Notes: generated by a model from the letters alone, not told the origin. Shown: positions 1 to 9,055, counted from the first letter of the stretch. The stretch is 64,000 bases of DNA from Pedobacter nanyangensis (GCF_003313505.1 NZ_QMHO01000002.1:501976-565975), one strand, 5' to 3'. A program made the numbers and translations.

Positions 1-811
1 TTTGATCTTCATAGTTCTCTCCAAATTTTCCGACTTTTAAATCAACTTTTGAAGTCTCATAATAAGTTCTCTCGGGAAATAGCCTAAAAGAACTTATATA
101 ATTTATATTATCATCATATCTATTGAATACTCTGGATATACCTTGAATGATACTCTCAAGATAAAAATTCCCCTTTTCTCGTATAGTTGCGTTAAGCTCT
201 GAGATATTTTCGAATTTAAAATCTATTTTTCTTTTAACATGGCTAAATTTGGATATCTTTGAAAGAGTTCTATTTTGTTTCTCTTGAACATCAACATTTT
301 CCTGCTTTGAAACTTCTTTTATAATATTATCAATACTCTCCAATATTTTTGAATACATTTTGGGCGATCTAAATTCTCTATTGGGATCTTTATCTATAAA
401 ATACTCGAAACTTAAGTCATATTTTCTAACTTTCTCAAGTTTTAGAGTATAGTAATCTGTAGTAGCTAATAAACTTTGAAGTACAGGTAATTCACGAACT
501 TTATCAACAACCCAAGTAGTAGAAATTTTTTCTCTACAATCACTATCATTTTGATATTCAAACTCTAGAGTTATAACATTCTCCCTTTTATGACTATGTA
601 CAATCTCCGTGAAATCTCCCATATTAACATACTTACCATTAGGAGAAAATTGAAAAGGAAACTCTCTAGACTGCACGGCGCTTAGAATACTATAGAGAAA
701 AGAGCTTTTACCACTACTATTTGCTCCAGTCAATAAGGTAATTTTTGATAGCTGAACTTCTAATTCATCATAACATTTAAAATTTCTTACCCTTATTTTT
801 TCAATATTCAT
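1..811 (-). CDS. AAA-family ATPase, N-terminal part (gene runs off the left edge)
   Basis: About 270 residues read without a stop from ATG at 811 leftward to the window edge. The start MNIEKIRVRNFKCY is the usual opening of RecF/SMC-like AAA ATPases, in which the first strand leads to the nucleotide site. A Walker A motif, GANSSGKS, lies at about residues 29-36. Walker B and signature motifs would lie beyond the edge. Such ATPases (AAA_15/AAA_21, OLD-like) occur in DNA repair and in phage-defence modules, often beside a nuclease or reverse transcriptase; which applies cannot be seen here. The gene is visibly AT-richer than the genes from 1.5 kb on, which suggests transfer. Confidence 0.8.
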   Translation of the reverse strand, partial: MNIEKIRVRNFKCYDELEVQLSKITLLTGANSSGKSSFLYSILSAVQSREFPFQFSPNGKYVNMGDFTEIVHSHKRENVITLEFEYQNDSDCREKISTTWVVDKVRELPVLQSLLATTDYYTLKLEKVRKYDLSFEYFIDKDPNREFRSPKMYSKILESIDNIIKEVSKQENVDVQEKQNRTLSKISKFSHVKRKIDFKFENISELNATIREKGNFYLESIIQGISRVFNRYDDNINYISSFRLFPERTYYETSKVDLKVGKFGENYEDQ

Positions 812-887
812 ATTTTATGATTTTTTTCGCAACGAATATAAACAAACTAATATTTCTAGAGATTTTAATAAATCAAATATTCTTTTT

Positions 888-963
888 AATAGGTTTAGTT
901 CTAGGAAAGCTAACTGGATTATTAAATTACGATACCTACAATTCCATTTGAACTAAACCTATT
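888..963. repeat. 14-bp perfect inverted repeat pair
   Basis: AATAGGTTTAGTTC at 888-901 is repeated in perfect inversion at 950-963, separated by 48 AT-rich bases and followed by a T-rich run. It lies upstream of the ATPase start and outside any gene. It could be a transcription terminator for something reading rightward, or the ends of a very small insertion remnant. The symmetry is seen directly; the role is unknown. Confidence 0.55.
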
Positions 964-1049
964 ATTTTTTCTTGATAACACAAAGATTACAGAGCTAAGA
1001 TTTATTTAGATAACGCAATATAAATGAAGCATTTGAAACTTACAATCAT

Positions 1050-1196
1050 CTACAAATAAAAAGGTCCGCCCTTTAAAATATGCTGATGCAACTCCAGTAA
1101 TGTATCCTTGTACCATTTATCTGCATTTTGAAAATCATTTCTTCTGGTAATTTTCCCTAAAGGCGATTCCAAGAAAAAAGTAGCACAGGGCCTTAC
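1050..1196 (-). pseudogene. Truncated C-terminal gene fragment
   Basis: In one minus-strand frame about 45 codons read as convincing protein (ending ...WYKDTLLELHQHILKGG and a few more residues, then TAG at 1050-1052). There is no start codon, and the frame is closed upstream by a stop at 1197-1199, exactly where the repeat-rich spacer starts. It looks like the 3' end of a gene whose front was replaced by repeat sequence. I do not recognise the family. Confidence 0.45.
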
Positions 1197-1199
1197 TTA

Positions 1200-1510
1200 G
1201 TGGTTGGTGGTTGGTAGTTAGTATTTAGAATAAGGAGCAAGGAGCAAGGAGCAAGGAGTAAAGAGCAGGGACATAGGGGTTTAGTTGAATCTTTCTAAAA
1301 ACAACAAATCACTGTAAATAAATTAGTTGAAAAGGAATAAACAAATGAACTAATTCCCTAGCCCCCATACCCAATGAACCAACAAGCAAGTGAACTAATG
1401 AACTAATTAAAAAGGCTTGCTTTAAAATTACCACATACAAGCGGATATGAGCTAATTCCTAATAAACTAATGAACTAATTAAACAAACAACTCCCCTCCT
1501 CAACCGTTTT
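1200..1510. repeat. Intergenic low-complexity repeat block 1
   Basis: This spacer holds tandem heptamer-like units (AAGGAGC four times near 1225-1270, with variants AAGGAGT and AAAGAGC), a GTTAGTATTTAG segment, and several copies of GAACTAATGAACTAATT between 1345 and 1485. The same vocabulary recurs in the spacers at 3437-3812, 6370-6692, 8545-8955 and 14143-14468. No open frame of note is present. Confidence 0.6.
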
Positions 1511-1516
1511 AACCAT

Positions 1517-2146
1517 ATGAAAAATATCAGCACCTTAAGCGTAGCTCTTGGCCTTAGCCTAACATTGGCCTGTAATTCGGCAGAGCGAGAACATAGAGAT
1601 GGCCCCGTGGGCCCAAGCGATTCTGTGATTGATGCCACCACCAAGGCGCATATCAGTACGGCCGATGTAAATGTAGATGGCGCTGAAAAAGCATTCATCA
1701 TCTCCATATATTCCCAAAGTTTATACACCACTGAACTGGCCACCATTGCCGCTAAAAGTCAGATGCCCGCATTGCGCAGCCTTGCAAAGGACATTACGCC
1801 AAGCTACCAAAAGCTAATGGCCGATATGGAAAAAATAGCCAAGGGAAAAGGCATGCTCCTTGAAAGAAATCTTTCTGAATCGCAACAAAAAGAATTGGAC
1901 GCCATTAAGGAACTGGCCTCCCCAACACTAGATCAGCAAGTGCTGCAAAAGTTACAAACCTTGCAGGCCGCTTTTACCAATTTGTTTAAAGAGAGACAAA
2001 ACCTGTACAATTCCGATTTAAAGCAGTATGCCGGCAACGCCCTTAAAGTGATCCAACAACAGCAAGCGCCAACCGCCAAACTTATGAAGCTGGTGAACGA
2101 AACAGGCTCGCAAAGTACCCGGCCAGGTGAAGTAGCCACGCCATAA
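1517..2146 (+). CDS. DUF4142 domain-containing lipoprotein
   Basis: The 209-residue product begins with a lipoprotein signal; the lipobox LTLAC puts the acylated cysteine at residue 19. Residues ~55-195 form an alanine/glutamine-rich, all-helical domain matching the DUF4142 pattern (ferritin-like four-helix bundle), with FIISIYSQSLYTTELATIAA as the first helix. Proteins of this type are periplasm-facing and common in Bacteroidota; their biochemical role is unknown. It is followed 45 bp later by the exonuclease III gene on the same strand. The start is well placed because the signal peptide begins directly at it. Confidence 0.75.
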   Translation: MKNISTLSVALGLSLTLACNSAEREHRDGPVGPSDSVIDATTKAHISTADVNVDGAEKAFIISIYSQSLYTTELATIAAKSQMPALRSLAKDITPSYQKLMADMEKIAKGKGMLLERNLSESQQKELDAIKELASPTLDQQVLQKLQTLQAAFTNLFKERQNLYNSDLKQYAGNALKVIQQQQAPTAKLMKLVNETGSQSTRPGEVATP

Positions 2147-2191
2147 AAGCTTATCTTTAGCTTTACAAACAACCTTAACCCATTACCAACA

Positions 2192-2968
2192 ATGAAAATA
2201 GCCACCTATAACGTAAACGGCATCAACGGCCGACTTCCGGTACTATTACGCTGGTTACAGGAAGCACAGCCTGATATTGTTTGTTTGCAAGAACTGAAAG
2301 CCCCGCAAGAGAAATTTCCGCTACAGGCCATTGAAGATGCAGGATACCACGCGATATGGTACGGGCAAAAAAGCTGGAATGGCGTTGCTGTGCTCTCCAA
2401 AGACCCTAACATGAAAGAAATTAGTTCTGGATTGGCTGGAGACGATGAAGATTTACAGCGTAGGTATTTAGAAGTTTTTGTACATGAGCTATTGATCTGT
2501 TGCCTATACTTGCCTAACGGCAACCCTGCACCCGGACCAAAATTTGATTATAAGCTCCAATGGTTTACCAGACTGCAACAACAGTCGAAAATACTGCTGA
2601 CCAAACAGCTCCCTGCATTACTCATTGGCGACTTTAATGTGATGCCCACCGAGTTAGATGTTTATAAGCCTGAACGATGGGTTGACGATGCGTTGTTTAG
2701 ACCCGAAACACGTGCTGCTTTTCAGGAGTTGCTTAACCAAGGTTGGACAGATGCCATTAGAACCTTATATCCCGGTGAAAAAATCTATACCTTTTGGGAT
2801 TACTTTAGAAATGCCTATGGCCGAGATGCTGGACTTCGTATAGATCATTTCCTGTTGAGCCCAGCGGTTAAGCAGCGTTTACAAGCAGGTGGTGTAGACC
2901 GCCATGTGCGTGGTTGGGAAAAAACCAGCGACCACGCCCCTGTATGGATTACCCTGGAAGACCACTGA
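2192..2968 (+). CDS. xth: Exodeoxyribonuclease III
   Basis: This is a 258-residue endonuclease/exonuclease/phosphatase-fold enzyme of normal length for the family. Family members cut DNA 5' of abasic sites and remove 3' blocking groups in base excision repair. Expected residues are visible: N7 in the opening KIATYNVNGIN, the metal ligand E34 in LQELK, the GDFNV loop, DHFLLS, and the C-terminal SDHAPV that carries the catalytic Asp/His pair. The Nudix gene follows after 5 bp and is probably co-transcribed, giving a small DNA or nucleotide housekeeping unit. Confidence 0.93.
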   Translation: MKIATYNVNGINGRLPVLLRWLQEAQPDIVCLQELKAPQEKFPLQAIEDAGYHAIWYGQKSWNGVAVLSKDPNMKEISSGLAGDDEDLQRRYLEVFVHELLICCLYLPNGNPAPGPKFDYKLQWFTRLQQQSKILLTKQLPALLIGDFNVMPTELDVYKPERWVDDALFRPETRAAFQELLNQGWTDAIRTLYPGEKIYTFWDYFRNAYGRDAGLRIDHFLLSPAVKQRLQAGGVDRHVRGWEKTSDHAPVWITLEDH

Positions 2969-2973
2969 CCGTT

Positions 2974-3438
2974 ATGAAAACCAGCGCAGGCATTCTTTTA
3001 TACCGTTTTCACCAGCAACAGCTCCAGGTATTCTTGGTGCATCCTGGGGGTCCGTTTTGGAAAAATAAAGACCTGGGCGCATGGTCAATTCCTAAAGGCG
3101 AATACAGCCCTGACGAAGATCCCCTAGTTACCGCAAAAAGAGAATTTAAGGAAGAAACCGGTCAATCTATTGCGGGCGAATTTCAGCCCCTGGGACAAGT
3201 CGAACAAAAAGGTGGCAAGCGCATTACCGCATGGGCGGTACAAGGCGATATAGATGCCAGCAAAATTACCAGCAACTTCATTAGCATCCCTTGGCCACCC
3301 CGCACCAATAAATTTATAGAAATTCCAGAAGTAGACAAAGGTGAATGGTTTGACGCCGCCACCGCCCTCACTAAAATTAATCCAGCCCAAGCTGCTTTTA
3401 TCTATCAATTGGCAACTATTACAGGGTTTTTAATGTAG
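2974..3438 (+). CDS. Nudix hydrolase
   Basis: The ATG at 2974 is chosen because the protein then begins MKTSAGILLYR, the normal first strand of the fold; an in-frame start at 2914 would overlap the preceding gene. The product has 154 residues. A full Nudix box (G-x5-E-x7-RE-x2-EE-x-G) lies at about residues 41-63, starting GEYSPDEDP and ending REFKEETG. This binds Mg and cleaves nucleoside diphosphates linked to another group. The KGEYSPDED segment resembles diadenosine-polyphosphate or NTP-type family members, but the substrate cannot be named from sequence. Confidence 0.88.
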   Translation: MKTSAGILLYRFHQQQLQVFLVHPGGPFWKNKDLGAWSIPKGEYSPDEDPLVTAKREFKEETGQSIAGEFQPLGQVEQKGGKRITAWAVQGDIDASKITSNFISIPWPPRTNKFIEIPEVDKGEWFDAATALTKINPAQAAFIYQLATITGFLM

Positions 3439-3812
3439 TTAAGGAGTAAGGAATAAGGAATAAGGAGTAAGGAATAAGGAATAAGGAGTAAGGAGTAAGG
3501 AACAAGGAGCAAAGTTTAGGAGTGGAATGGAATAGTTAATCTGCAATAATTAAATAAGCATAGTACAAAGATCTCTCCGTTTCGGTCGAGATGACGGTGT
3601 AGGAAAGGAATGAGCTAATAAACTAATGAACCAGTGAACTAATGAACCAGTGAACCAATAAAGAAACACCCCGCCCTTTGGGCACCCCTCTAAAAGAGGG
3701 GAATTTGGAACTGCTCATCTAAATACTAACTACTAATATCTAACTACTAAATACTAATATCTAACTACTAAATACTAATATCTAAATACTAAATACTAAC
3801 TACTCCCCCTAG
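3437..3812. repeat. Intergenic mosaic repeat block 2
   Basis: This non-coding spacer has four recognisable modules in order. First is a run of AAGGAGTAAGGAATAAGG units (3437-3520). Second is an imperfect hairpin module with AAAGATCTCTCCG and CGGTCGAGATGACGG (3568-3600), a type often seen scattered in Bacteroidota genomes. Third are alternating GAACTAATGAACCAGT units (3610-3660) and a CCCCTCTAAAAGAGGGG hairpin near 3688. Fourth is TAACTACTAAATACTAATATC repeated to 3805. No gene is seen. Confidence 0.6.
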
Positions 3813-4841
3813 CTATTGCTTAATCTGGCTCAAACGCTCTATAGATACCACATAAATGGCATTACCATGCTTTTCAATCAACTTTTCCTCTTTAAAATCA
3901 GCGAGCATGCGACTTACCGTTTCGCTGGCAGTGCCTACAAAAGCCGCTAAATCATCACGGGAGATTTTCAACGTACAAGTATCCTCATTCGCTTTAGCAA
4001 ACTTTCTCGACAGTTGAACCAAAGCCTCGGCAACGCGTTTACGTACCGAGAAGTAAGCTAATTTCAGCATTTGCTCTTCCTTAAAACGGATATTTCCAGA
4101 CAACAGTTCAATAAAAGCTGTAGCCATTTCCTGATGGTTAAACAAGGCATCCATGAAATCGGCTTTGGGAATCAACAACAGCTCTGTATCCGTTAAAGTA
4201 GCCGCATTATCGGCATAGCTTACTCCACAGCATAAACTCTCGTAACCGAAAAAATCGCCATCCTTATAAATATTCGACGAAAGTTCCCTGCCATCCTTAA
4301 AGCGCTTATAGGTTTTCACCTGACCACTTTTAATCAAATACAAATAGTTAGGCTCATCGTTTTCTACATAAATTACCTGTTTACTGGCAAAGCTCCTGCC
4401 CTTTCCCTTTTGCTTCAGCTCAGCAAAAATAGTTTGCAGATCCTTCGGTGCCGACTTAAAACCAACAGATTGAGTTTTCTTTTTAAGACGACTTTCAATC
4501 GCATTAAATAACTCCAAATCATCAAAAGGCTTGGTCAGATAATCATCTGCACCCATTTCCATGCCTTTGCGCATGTCGGCCCTTTCAGCCTTTGCTGTCA
4601 TGAAAATAAAGGGAATACTGGCCAGTTTAGGGTTTTTGCTCAGCAGGTACAATACGCCATAGCCATCCAGTTCGGGCATCATAATATCGCACAGGATAAT
4701 GTCTGGCGAGGAACTGAGGGCCATTTCTACCCCTAGTTTACCATTCTTGGCCGATAGCGCTTCATAACCTGCCAAGGTCAATACTTCTACCGTACCTTCT
4801 CTAATGTCGTCGTTGTCTTCTATTACCAGTACCTTCTTCAT
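3813..4841 (-). CDS. Response regulator with CRP/FNR-type output
   Basis: The 342-residue protein joins three parts. Residues 1-120 are a receiver domain with the acidic pocket E8/D9, phospho-acceptor D52 (CDIMMP) and the KPF lysine loop. Residues ~135-240 are a cyclic-nucleotide-binding-type beta-roll (YLIKSGQVKTYKRFKDGRE). Residues ~255-340 are a CRP/FNR winged helix (SRDDLAAFVGTASETVSRML). The four cysteines of an FNR iron-sulfur sensor are absent. It presumably regulates transcription when phosphorylated. The histidine kinase gene lies 272 bp upstream on the same strand and is the obvious partner. Confidence 0.85.
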   Translation of the reverse strand: MKKVLVIEDNDDIREGTVEVLTLAGYEALSAKNGKLGVEMALSSSPDIILCDIMMPELDGYGVLYLLSKNPKLASIPFIFMTAKAERADMRKGMEMGADDYLTKPFDDLELFNAIESRLKKKTQSVGFKSAPKDLQTIFAELKQKGKGRSFASKQVIYVENDEPNYLYLIKSGQVKTYKRFKDGRELSSNIYKDGDFFGYESLCCGVSYADNAATLTDTELLLIPKADFMDALFNHQEMATAFIELLSGNIRFKEEQMLKLAYFSVRKRVAEALVQLSRKFAKANEDTCTLKISRDDLAAFVGTASETVSRMLADFKEEKLIEKHGNAIYVVSIERLSQIKQ

Positions 4842-5038
4842 GATCTATTATTTATGTTGATGAAACAGCAAATTTCATTTTATTTATCACCAATTGCCTT
4901 TGACTTATCGCTAGGCATCATATCAAGCCTCAGCATCGCCTCTACGTTACCTTAAACCCCGACCTTGGCTTTTGCGGATACCACAACAAAAGCCTTAGCA
5001 GCTCCTTGAATAGCAAAAGACGCAGTCGGCGACTTTTC

Positions 5039-5064
5039 CTCCCTTTTGGTCGCTCAAAAGGGAG
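5039..5064. other. Hairpin between kinase and regulator genes
   Basis: CTCCCTTTTG and CAAAAGGGAG form a perfect 10-bp stem with a 6-base loop, followed by a second small GC hairpin (GCCCGGCATAAGGGC). It sits in the 272-bp gap between the kinase and the response regulator. There is no T-run on the minus strand, so a processing or attenuation hairpin, or another intergenic repeat, is as likely as a terminator. Confidence 0.4.
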
Positions 5065-5113
5065 TGCCTATGCCCGGCATAAGGGCAGGAAAGCCTAAAG
5101 CCTAGGGCAAAAA

Positions 5114-6310
5114 CTACTTCTCCTTTTCAAAAGAGAACTTTAGCGTAAACGTTGTCCCTTTATTTTGCTCTGTTTGACAAACCACTGTACCATTCATTAA
5201 CCCTACATATCGTTTTACGATATTAAGCCCTAAACCCGTACCCGGAATATCGCCCGTATTATGTGCCCTAAAAAAGGGTTCAAATAAATTGATTTTATCC
5301 ACTTCCGGAATACCAATTCCATTATCCTTAACCTCTACAATCAGCTCATTCTGTTTTAAAACCGTATTAAACTGGATCATGGTATTTTCGCCCGAATACT
5401 TAATAGCATTCGAAATCAGGTTAATGATACAATTTTTTAACAGGTTATGGTCTAAAAACACCTGCGCACTGGTACCCGTGTGTTCATACACAATCAACTG
5501 GTTTTGTTTACTGATCAACTGCATTTCCTCCACAATCTCTTCTGCAAAGGAAATAATATCAAACCAATTGGCCCTAGGCTCAACCTTGCCCGCTTCCAGT
5601 TTTTCAAGAGATAGAAAATCGTTAAGGATGGTGGTCAGGTTGTTAATGGCATTTTTAATCTTCGAGGTATGCTTTTCTACATTAGCCTCATCATGTTTAG
5701 AGCTGTATTTATCAATCAGCGAAGCTGAAAGTTGAATAGAACTTAAAGGTGTTCTAAACTCATGGGAAGCCATCGATACAAATCTGGTTTTTAACTGGTT
5801 AAGCTCCTTTTCTTTCTCAAAAAGTGCACTTACATGCTCTTTGGCAGTTTCCAGTTCGTTAATGGAACGGATAAGGTCCTGTGTACGCTCCTTGATTTTC
5901 TGTTCCAGTTCTTCGGTATAGCTTTTGATCTTGAGTTCATCTTCTTTCTGTCTGCTTAAATCGTGGATGAAACCCGTAAAAATGCGTCGATCAGAGAACT
6001 TTACTTCACTTACGCCTAACCTGAAAGGAAATTTAGAACCATCCTTACGTTGGCCTTGCACCTCCCTACCTATCCCAATGATATGACGTTCTCCTGTTTG
6101 GCGGTAATTGGCAATGTACTGATCGTGCCTTGCCTGATCGGGTTGAGGCATCAATACTGACACATTTTTCCCAATCAGCTCGCTACGCTCATAGCCAAAT
6201 AACATAAGTGCCGAAGGATTAATATGCTCAATCACCCCAAACTCGTCAATGGTAATGATCCCATCAATAGCATTCTCGATAATCGCATTTAACAACTTGG
6301 CTCTTTCCAT
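5114..6310 (-). CDS. PAS-domain sensor histidine kinase
   Basis: The 398-residue product has no membrane segment, so it should be a cytoplasmic sensor. Residues ~5-120 form a PAS/PAC domain (MERAKLLNAIIENAIDGIIT... to GFIHDLSRQKEDE). Residues ~120-175 are coiled coil. The dimerisation helix carries phospho-acceptor H183 (SHEFRTPL). The ATPase domain has an N box (NCIINLISNAIKYS), G1 (DNGIGIP) and G2 (GTGLGLNIV). The PAS region has the YRQTGERHIIG stretch seen in FixL-like sensors, so redox or gas sensing is possible, but no ligand residue can be assigned. It likely phosphorylates the receiver-CRP protein encoded downstream. Confidence 0.9.
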   Translation of the reverse strand: MERAKLLNAIIENAIDGIITIDEFGVIEHINPSALMLFGYERSELIGKNVSVLMPQPDQARHDQYIANYRQTGERHIIGIGREVQGQRKDGSKFPFRLGVSEVKFSDRRIFTGFIHDLSRQKEDELKIKSYTEELEQKIKERTQDLIRSINELETAKEHVSALFEKEKELNQLKTRFVSMASHEFRTPLSSIQLSASLIDKYSSKHDEANVEKHTSKIKNAINNLTTILNDFLSLEKLEAGKVEPRANWFDIISFAEEIVEEMQLISKQNQLIVYEHTGTSAQVFLDHNLLKNCIINLISNAIKYSGENTMIQFNTVLKQNELIVEVKDNGIGIPEVDKINLFEPFFRAHNTGDIPGTGLGLNIVKRYVGLMNGTVVCQTEQNKGTTFTLKFSFEKEK

Positions 6311-6369
6311 GTATTTAATTCAAAAGGTTGTTCAAAGTTAAAATTTTTAGGGATTAGTGGTTAGTACTT

Positions 6370-6692
6370 GGAATAAGGAGCAAGGAGTAAGGAAAAAAGA
6401 CTGGGTGTTTCTTACTAGTTCATTGGTTCACTAGTTCATTAGTAAATTAAGGTGTAAAATGGGTTATTCGTTTAATTGTTTCTTTTGCATTGTCTCATAT
6501 CCCCCTCTCCGAGGGGGCAAGGGGGAGGAAAGTATTTATCAGTTTTAATTCTCCCTCTTAATCTCCCTCCAAAGGGACAGATTGTTCAATGCTTTTGATC
6601 CCCATCATCTTATTATCAAATCATCCCATTAGCTAATCACCAACTAAGTCTTTACTCCTTGTTCCTTATTCCTTGCTCTTTACTCCTTGCTC
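6370..6692. mobile_element. MITE-like repeat element, copy A
   Basis: A ~300-bp non-coding element is bounded by terminal inverted repeats built from GGAATAAGGAGCAAGGAGTA (left, 6370) and the reverse complement of GGAATAAGGAACAAGGAGTA (right, ending 6672), with more heptamer units up to the neighbouring stop codon. Inside is a GC-rich segment (CCCCCTCTCCGAGGGGG) and a CTCCCTCTTAATCTCCCTCC segment. A closely matching copy lies inverted at 14143-14430. No open frame is present, so any movement would need an enzyme from elsewhere. The TAG stop of the next gene (6693-6695) lies inside the repeat edge. Confidence 0.6.
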
Positions 6693-8504
6693 CTAATTAA
6701 AAACCACCTTCTCCAACCGTTCCTCTGATAAACGAAGCTCATTTAACACCTTCACATTAGCCAGTTCGGCAAATAAACCTTTATAGTAGTTGATCCCCTT
6801 ATGTAACTGATCCTTAAAGCCATCCAAGTGTTTCTTCTTCTTCTCGCTAATATCCTCCCAATAGCGTTGAATCTCCGCTTGCAGGTAATCAATGTACAGG
6901 TTCAGCTCGTTTACAAATACATGCGGTCGTTGTACTTTTTCCAACAGGTTAATGCCGCCATAAATGTGTTTTACCATTTCATCCAACGAGTAAACCTGAT
7001 TAAAAAACGCCAAGTTAGGTCCAGGGCAAATCGCTACCGCTTTGCTTTCCTTTGCCTTTAGCATATTGGTTTTGATATAGGTAGAAGTACACAAACCTTC
7101 GCACAAGCACACTTTTTCGGTAATGCGCTCGTAGGCCTTTTGGTGAGCTGCTTCATCCAGCTGTTGCGCAGCCAACTCCTTTAATTTCAGCTTTTGGTAC
7201 TTACTGGAGGCCGTGCAAATGGGTTCCTTGGTAAACTCGGTATTGGTACACAAATATTTCTTGGTACACGGACTTCCAGGTTTTCCAGCCGCAATACGAT
7301 CCAAACGTTGTTGCTCGGCGCTGCTATATTTGAAATTGTTAAACAGTACCCCCAACGGCGATGAATTGCTTAAATAGTAATCCTGCTGCTCTGCCTGGGC
7401 CAACTGCTGCAAGGTTTGTTCATCTACATTGGTGACCTCCGGCACCAGTAAAAACGGACTGCCCCAGCCTGTAGCATCTAGGCGATAATACTTGAGCAGA
7501 AATTCGTTCTCCTGTGCTGTGCCAATGCCGCCCTGCACGGTAATGCGCTGTTTGGGCATTTGAGCAATGCTGATATTCTTTTGCTGCAAGGCCTTAAGGT
7601 ACAGCGTTTCCAATTCCAGCAACATTAAAGCACGACTTTGTTTAAACTCTTCTAAAATAGGCCCCAGCAAAAAGCCATCCGTAGCAAAGGCATGTCCACC
7701 ACAGTTTAAACCTGATTCGATCCTAAATTCTGATACCCATAATCCTTTCTTTGCCAAAAACTTTGCTTGGATCAATGCCGAGCGATAGTCGCTAACCTTT
7801 AGGATAATACGCTTGTCCAAATCCCCCGCTTCACTGGGTTTAAAACACTCAAATTGCTCAATATAACTGTACAACCGGGGGTTCATTCCTGCAGAAAGCA
7901 CTACAGAAGCTTTTAGTTCACTTTCGGCAAAGGCCTTAAGTGCCGCTAAGGCGTCGGTATTTTCATCGCCCAAGTAGGTACCATCTTTATCAAAGTTCAG
8001 CTTATCTACCTTGGCCATAATGTTCACATCGATATTGCCCTTTCTCATGCGCTGACGTAAACGGTCTTGGAAGATTTTCTTTCTTGGTCCTTCGGGATAG
8101 TCCATCATGAGTTCATAACCGTGCTTGGTCACCGAACCCTCGGGCAGCAGTTCAAAGTAGCGGCATATATCGCTTCCAGGCACAAAATCCTGCTGCTTAA
8201 GTGCCTCAAACTGTTCGTTAACCAATTGGTTAAGTAAGTTCAAATAAGCAGTAATGCGTTGTGCCCTACTATCCTCAACCTTTTTATCAATAGGCCGGTA
8301 AGGAATTTGTGCCAACTGTGAATGGTATTTGCGCATGCGCTCGGTAAGTTCATCATCAACTATAGAAACCACAGATGAAATACCATAGCGGGCTACTTTT
8401 AACGGAGTATCAATAGAAAAACCTAAGCCTAAAACGGGAATATGAAACTGATGGGGCATAAAATAAAATGGTGCTTTTCCGTCAAAATTATTGACACTGC
8501 TCAC
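6693..8504 (-). CDS. Nitronate monooxygenase-like TIM-barrel protein with Cys-rich insert
   Basis: This 603-residue protein has no signal peptide. Two segments resemble the FMN-binding loops of nitronate monooxygenase / PfaD-like enzymes: GLNCGGHAF at 265-273 and QGGIGTA at 324-330, followed by DATGWGSPFLLVPE. Between ~413 and 493 are seven cysteines (413, 419, 430, 466, 468, 472, 493), including PCTKKYLC and CLCEGLC, which could hold a metal or Fe-S cluster. The C-terminal ~100 residues are helical. Typical nitronate monooxygenases have ~320-360 residues, so this is a much longer variant. The function is not established; an FMN oxidoreductase is the best guess. It is a single gene between repeat blocks. 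Confidence 0.7.
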   Translation of the reverse strand: MSSVNNFDGKAPFYFMPHQFHIPVLGLGFSIDTPLKVARYGISSVVSIVDDELTERMRKYHSQLAQIPYRPIDKKVEDSRAQRITAYLNLLNQLVNEQFEALKQQDFVPGSDICRYFELLPEGSVTKHGYELMMDYPEGPRKKIFQDRLRQRMRKGNIDVNIMAKVDKLNFDKDGTYLGDENTDALAALKAFAESELKASVVLSAGMNPRLYSYIEQFECFKPSEAGDLDKRIILKVSDYRSALIQAKFLAKKGLWVSEFRIESGLNCGGHAFATDGFLLGPILEEFKQSRALMLLELETLYLKALQQKNISIAQMPKQRITVQGGIGTAQENEFLLKYYRLDATGWGSPFLLVPEVTNVDEQTLQQLAQAEQQDYYLSNSSPLGVLFNNFKYSSAEQQRLDRIAAGKPGSPCTKKYLCTNTEFTKEPICTASSKYQKLKLKELAAQQLDEAAHQKAYERITEKVCLCEGLCTSTYIKTNMLKAKESKAVAICPGPNLAFFNQVYSLDEMVKHIYGGINLLEKVQRPHVFVNELNLYIDYLQAEIQRYWEDISEKKKKHLDGFKDQLHKGINYYKGLFAELANVKVLNELRLSEERLEKVVFN

Positions 8505-8544
8505 CTTTTAGCCGGTCACAGGTCACATTAAAAAGTGATTTGTA

Positions 8545-8955
8545 TCATATTTAGGGACTAAGGGTTAGGAATTAGGAGTTAGTGGCTAATTAATTAGCTA
8601 ATAGGATAATTGGTTAATGAGCTAATTACGTTCCTACATCGTTATCTCAACTACTTTGTTATTCTTCTCCTATTTTGAGCGAAGGATCTATGTAAAATGG
8701 ATTATTCGGTTAATTGTTTAACTGGTTAATTGTAGCTCAATCCATTCCTATCCCGTCATCCTCACATACGCGGGGATCTTATAGCGTTATAAAATTTTTT
8801 ATTGCTTTAAGATGCCCAATCGAGTTGAACATGACGTACCATTAGCACCACAAGCTAACTAAACACCCAGTCCTTGCTCTTTGTTCTTTGTTCCTTGCTC
8901 CTTGTTCCTTACTCCTTACTCCTTACTCCTTGCTCCTTGTTCCTTGCTCCTTGCT
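8545..8955. repeat. Intergenic mosaic repeat block 3 (degenerate element)
   Basis: This stretch contains no gene. It has TTAGCTAATAGGATAATTGG units, a segment GTAAAATGGATTATTCGGTT related to GTAAAATGGGTTATTCGTTT inside elements A and B, a CCCGTCATCCTCACATACGC module, AAACACCCAGTCC (also in A and B), and then a long run of CCTTGCTCCTTGTTCCTTACT units to 8955. It looks like a rearranged relative of the MITE-like element. Confidence 0.5.
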
Positions 8956-9055
8956 CCTCAGTATCAATTCTATGTTAAGCCAAACAGTTAACATTAACAA
9001 AATGATAATATACACTTAACGTCACAATGCCCTAGCTTTGCAAAAAGCCCATTCC

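Noticed and set aside
1225..1270. Tandem AAGGAGC units as a CRISPR or VNTR array
   Set aside because: Units are 6-7 bp with no unique spacers between them, so this is simple tandem sequence, and the words recur in other spacers.
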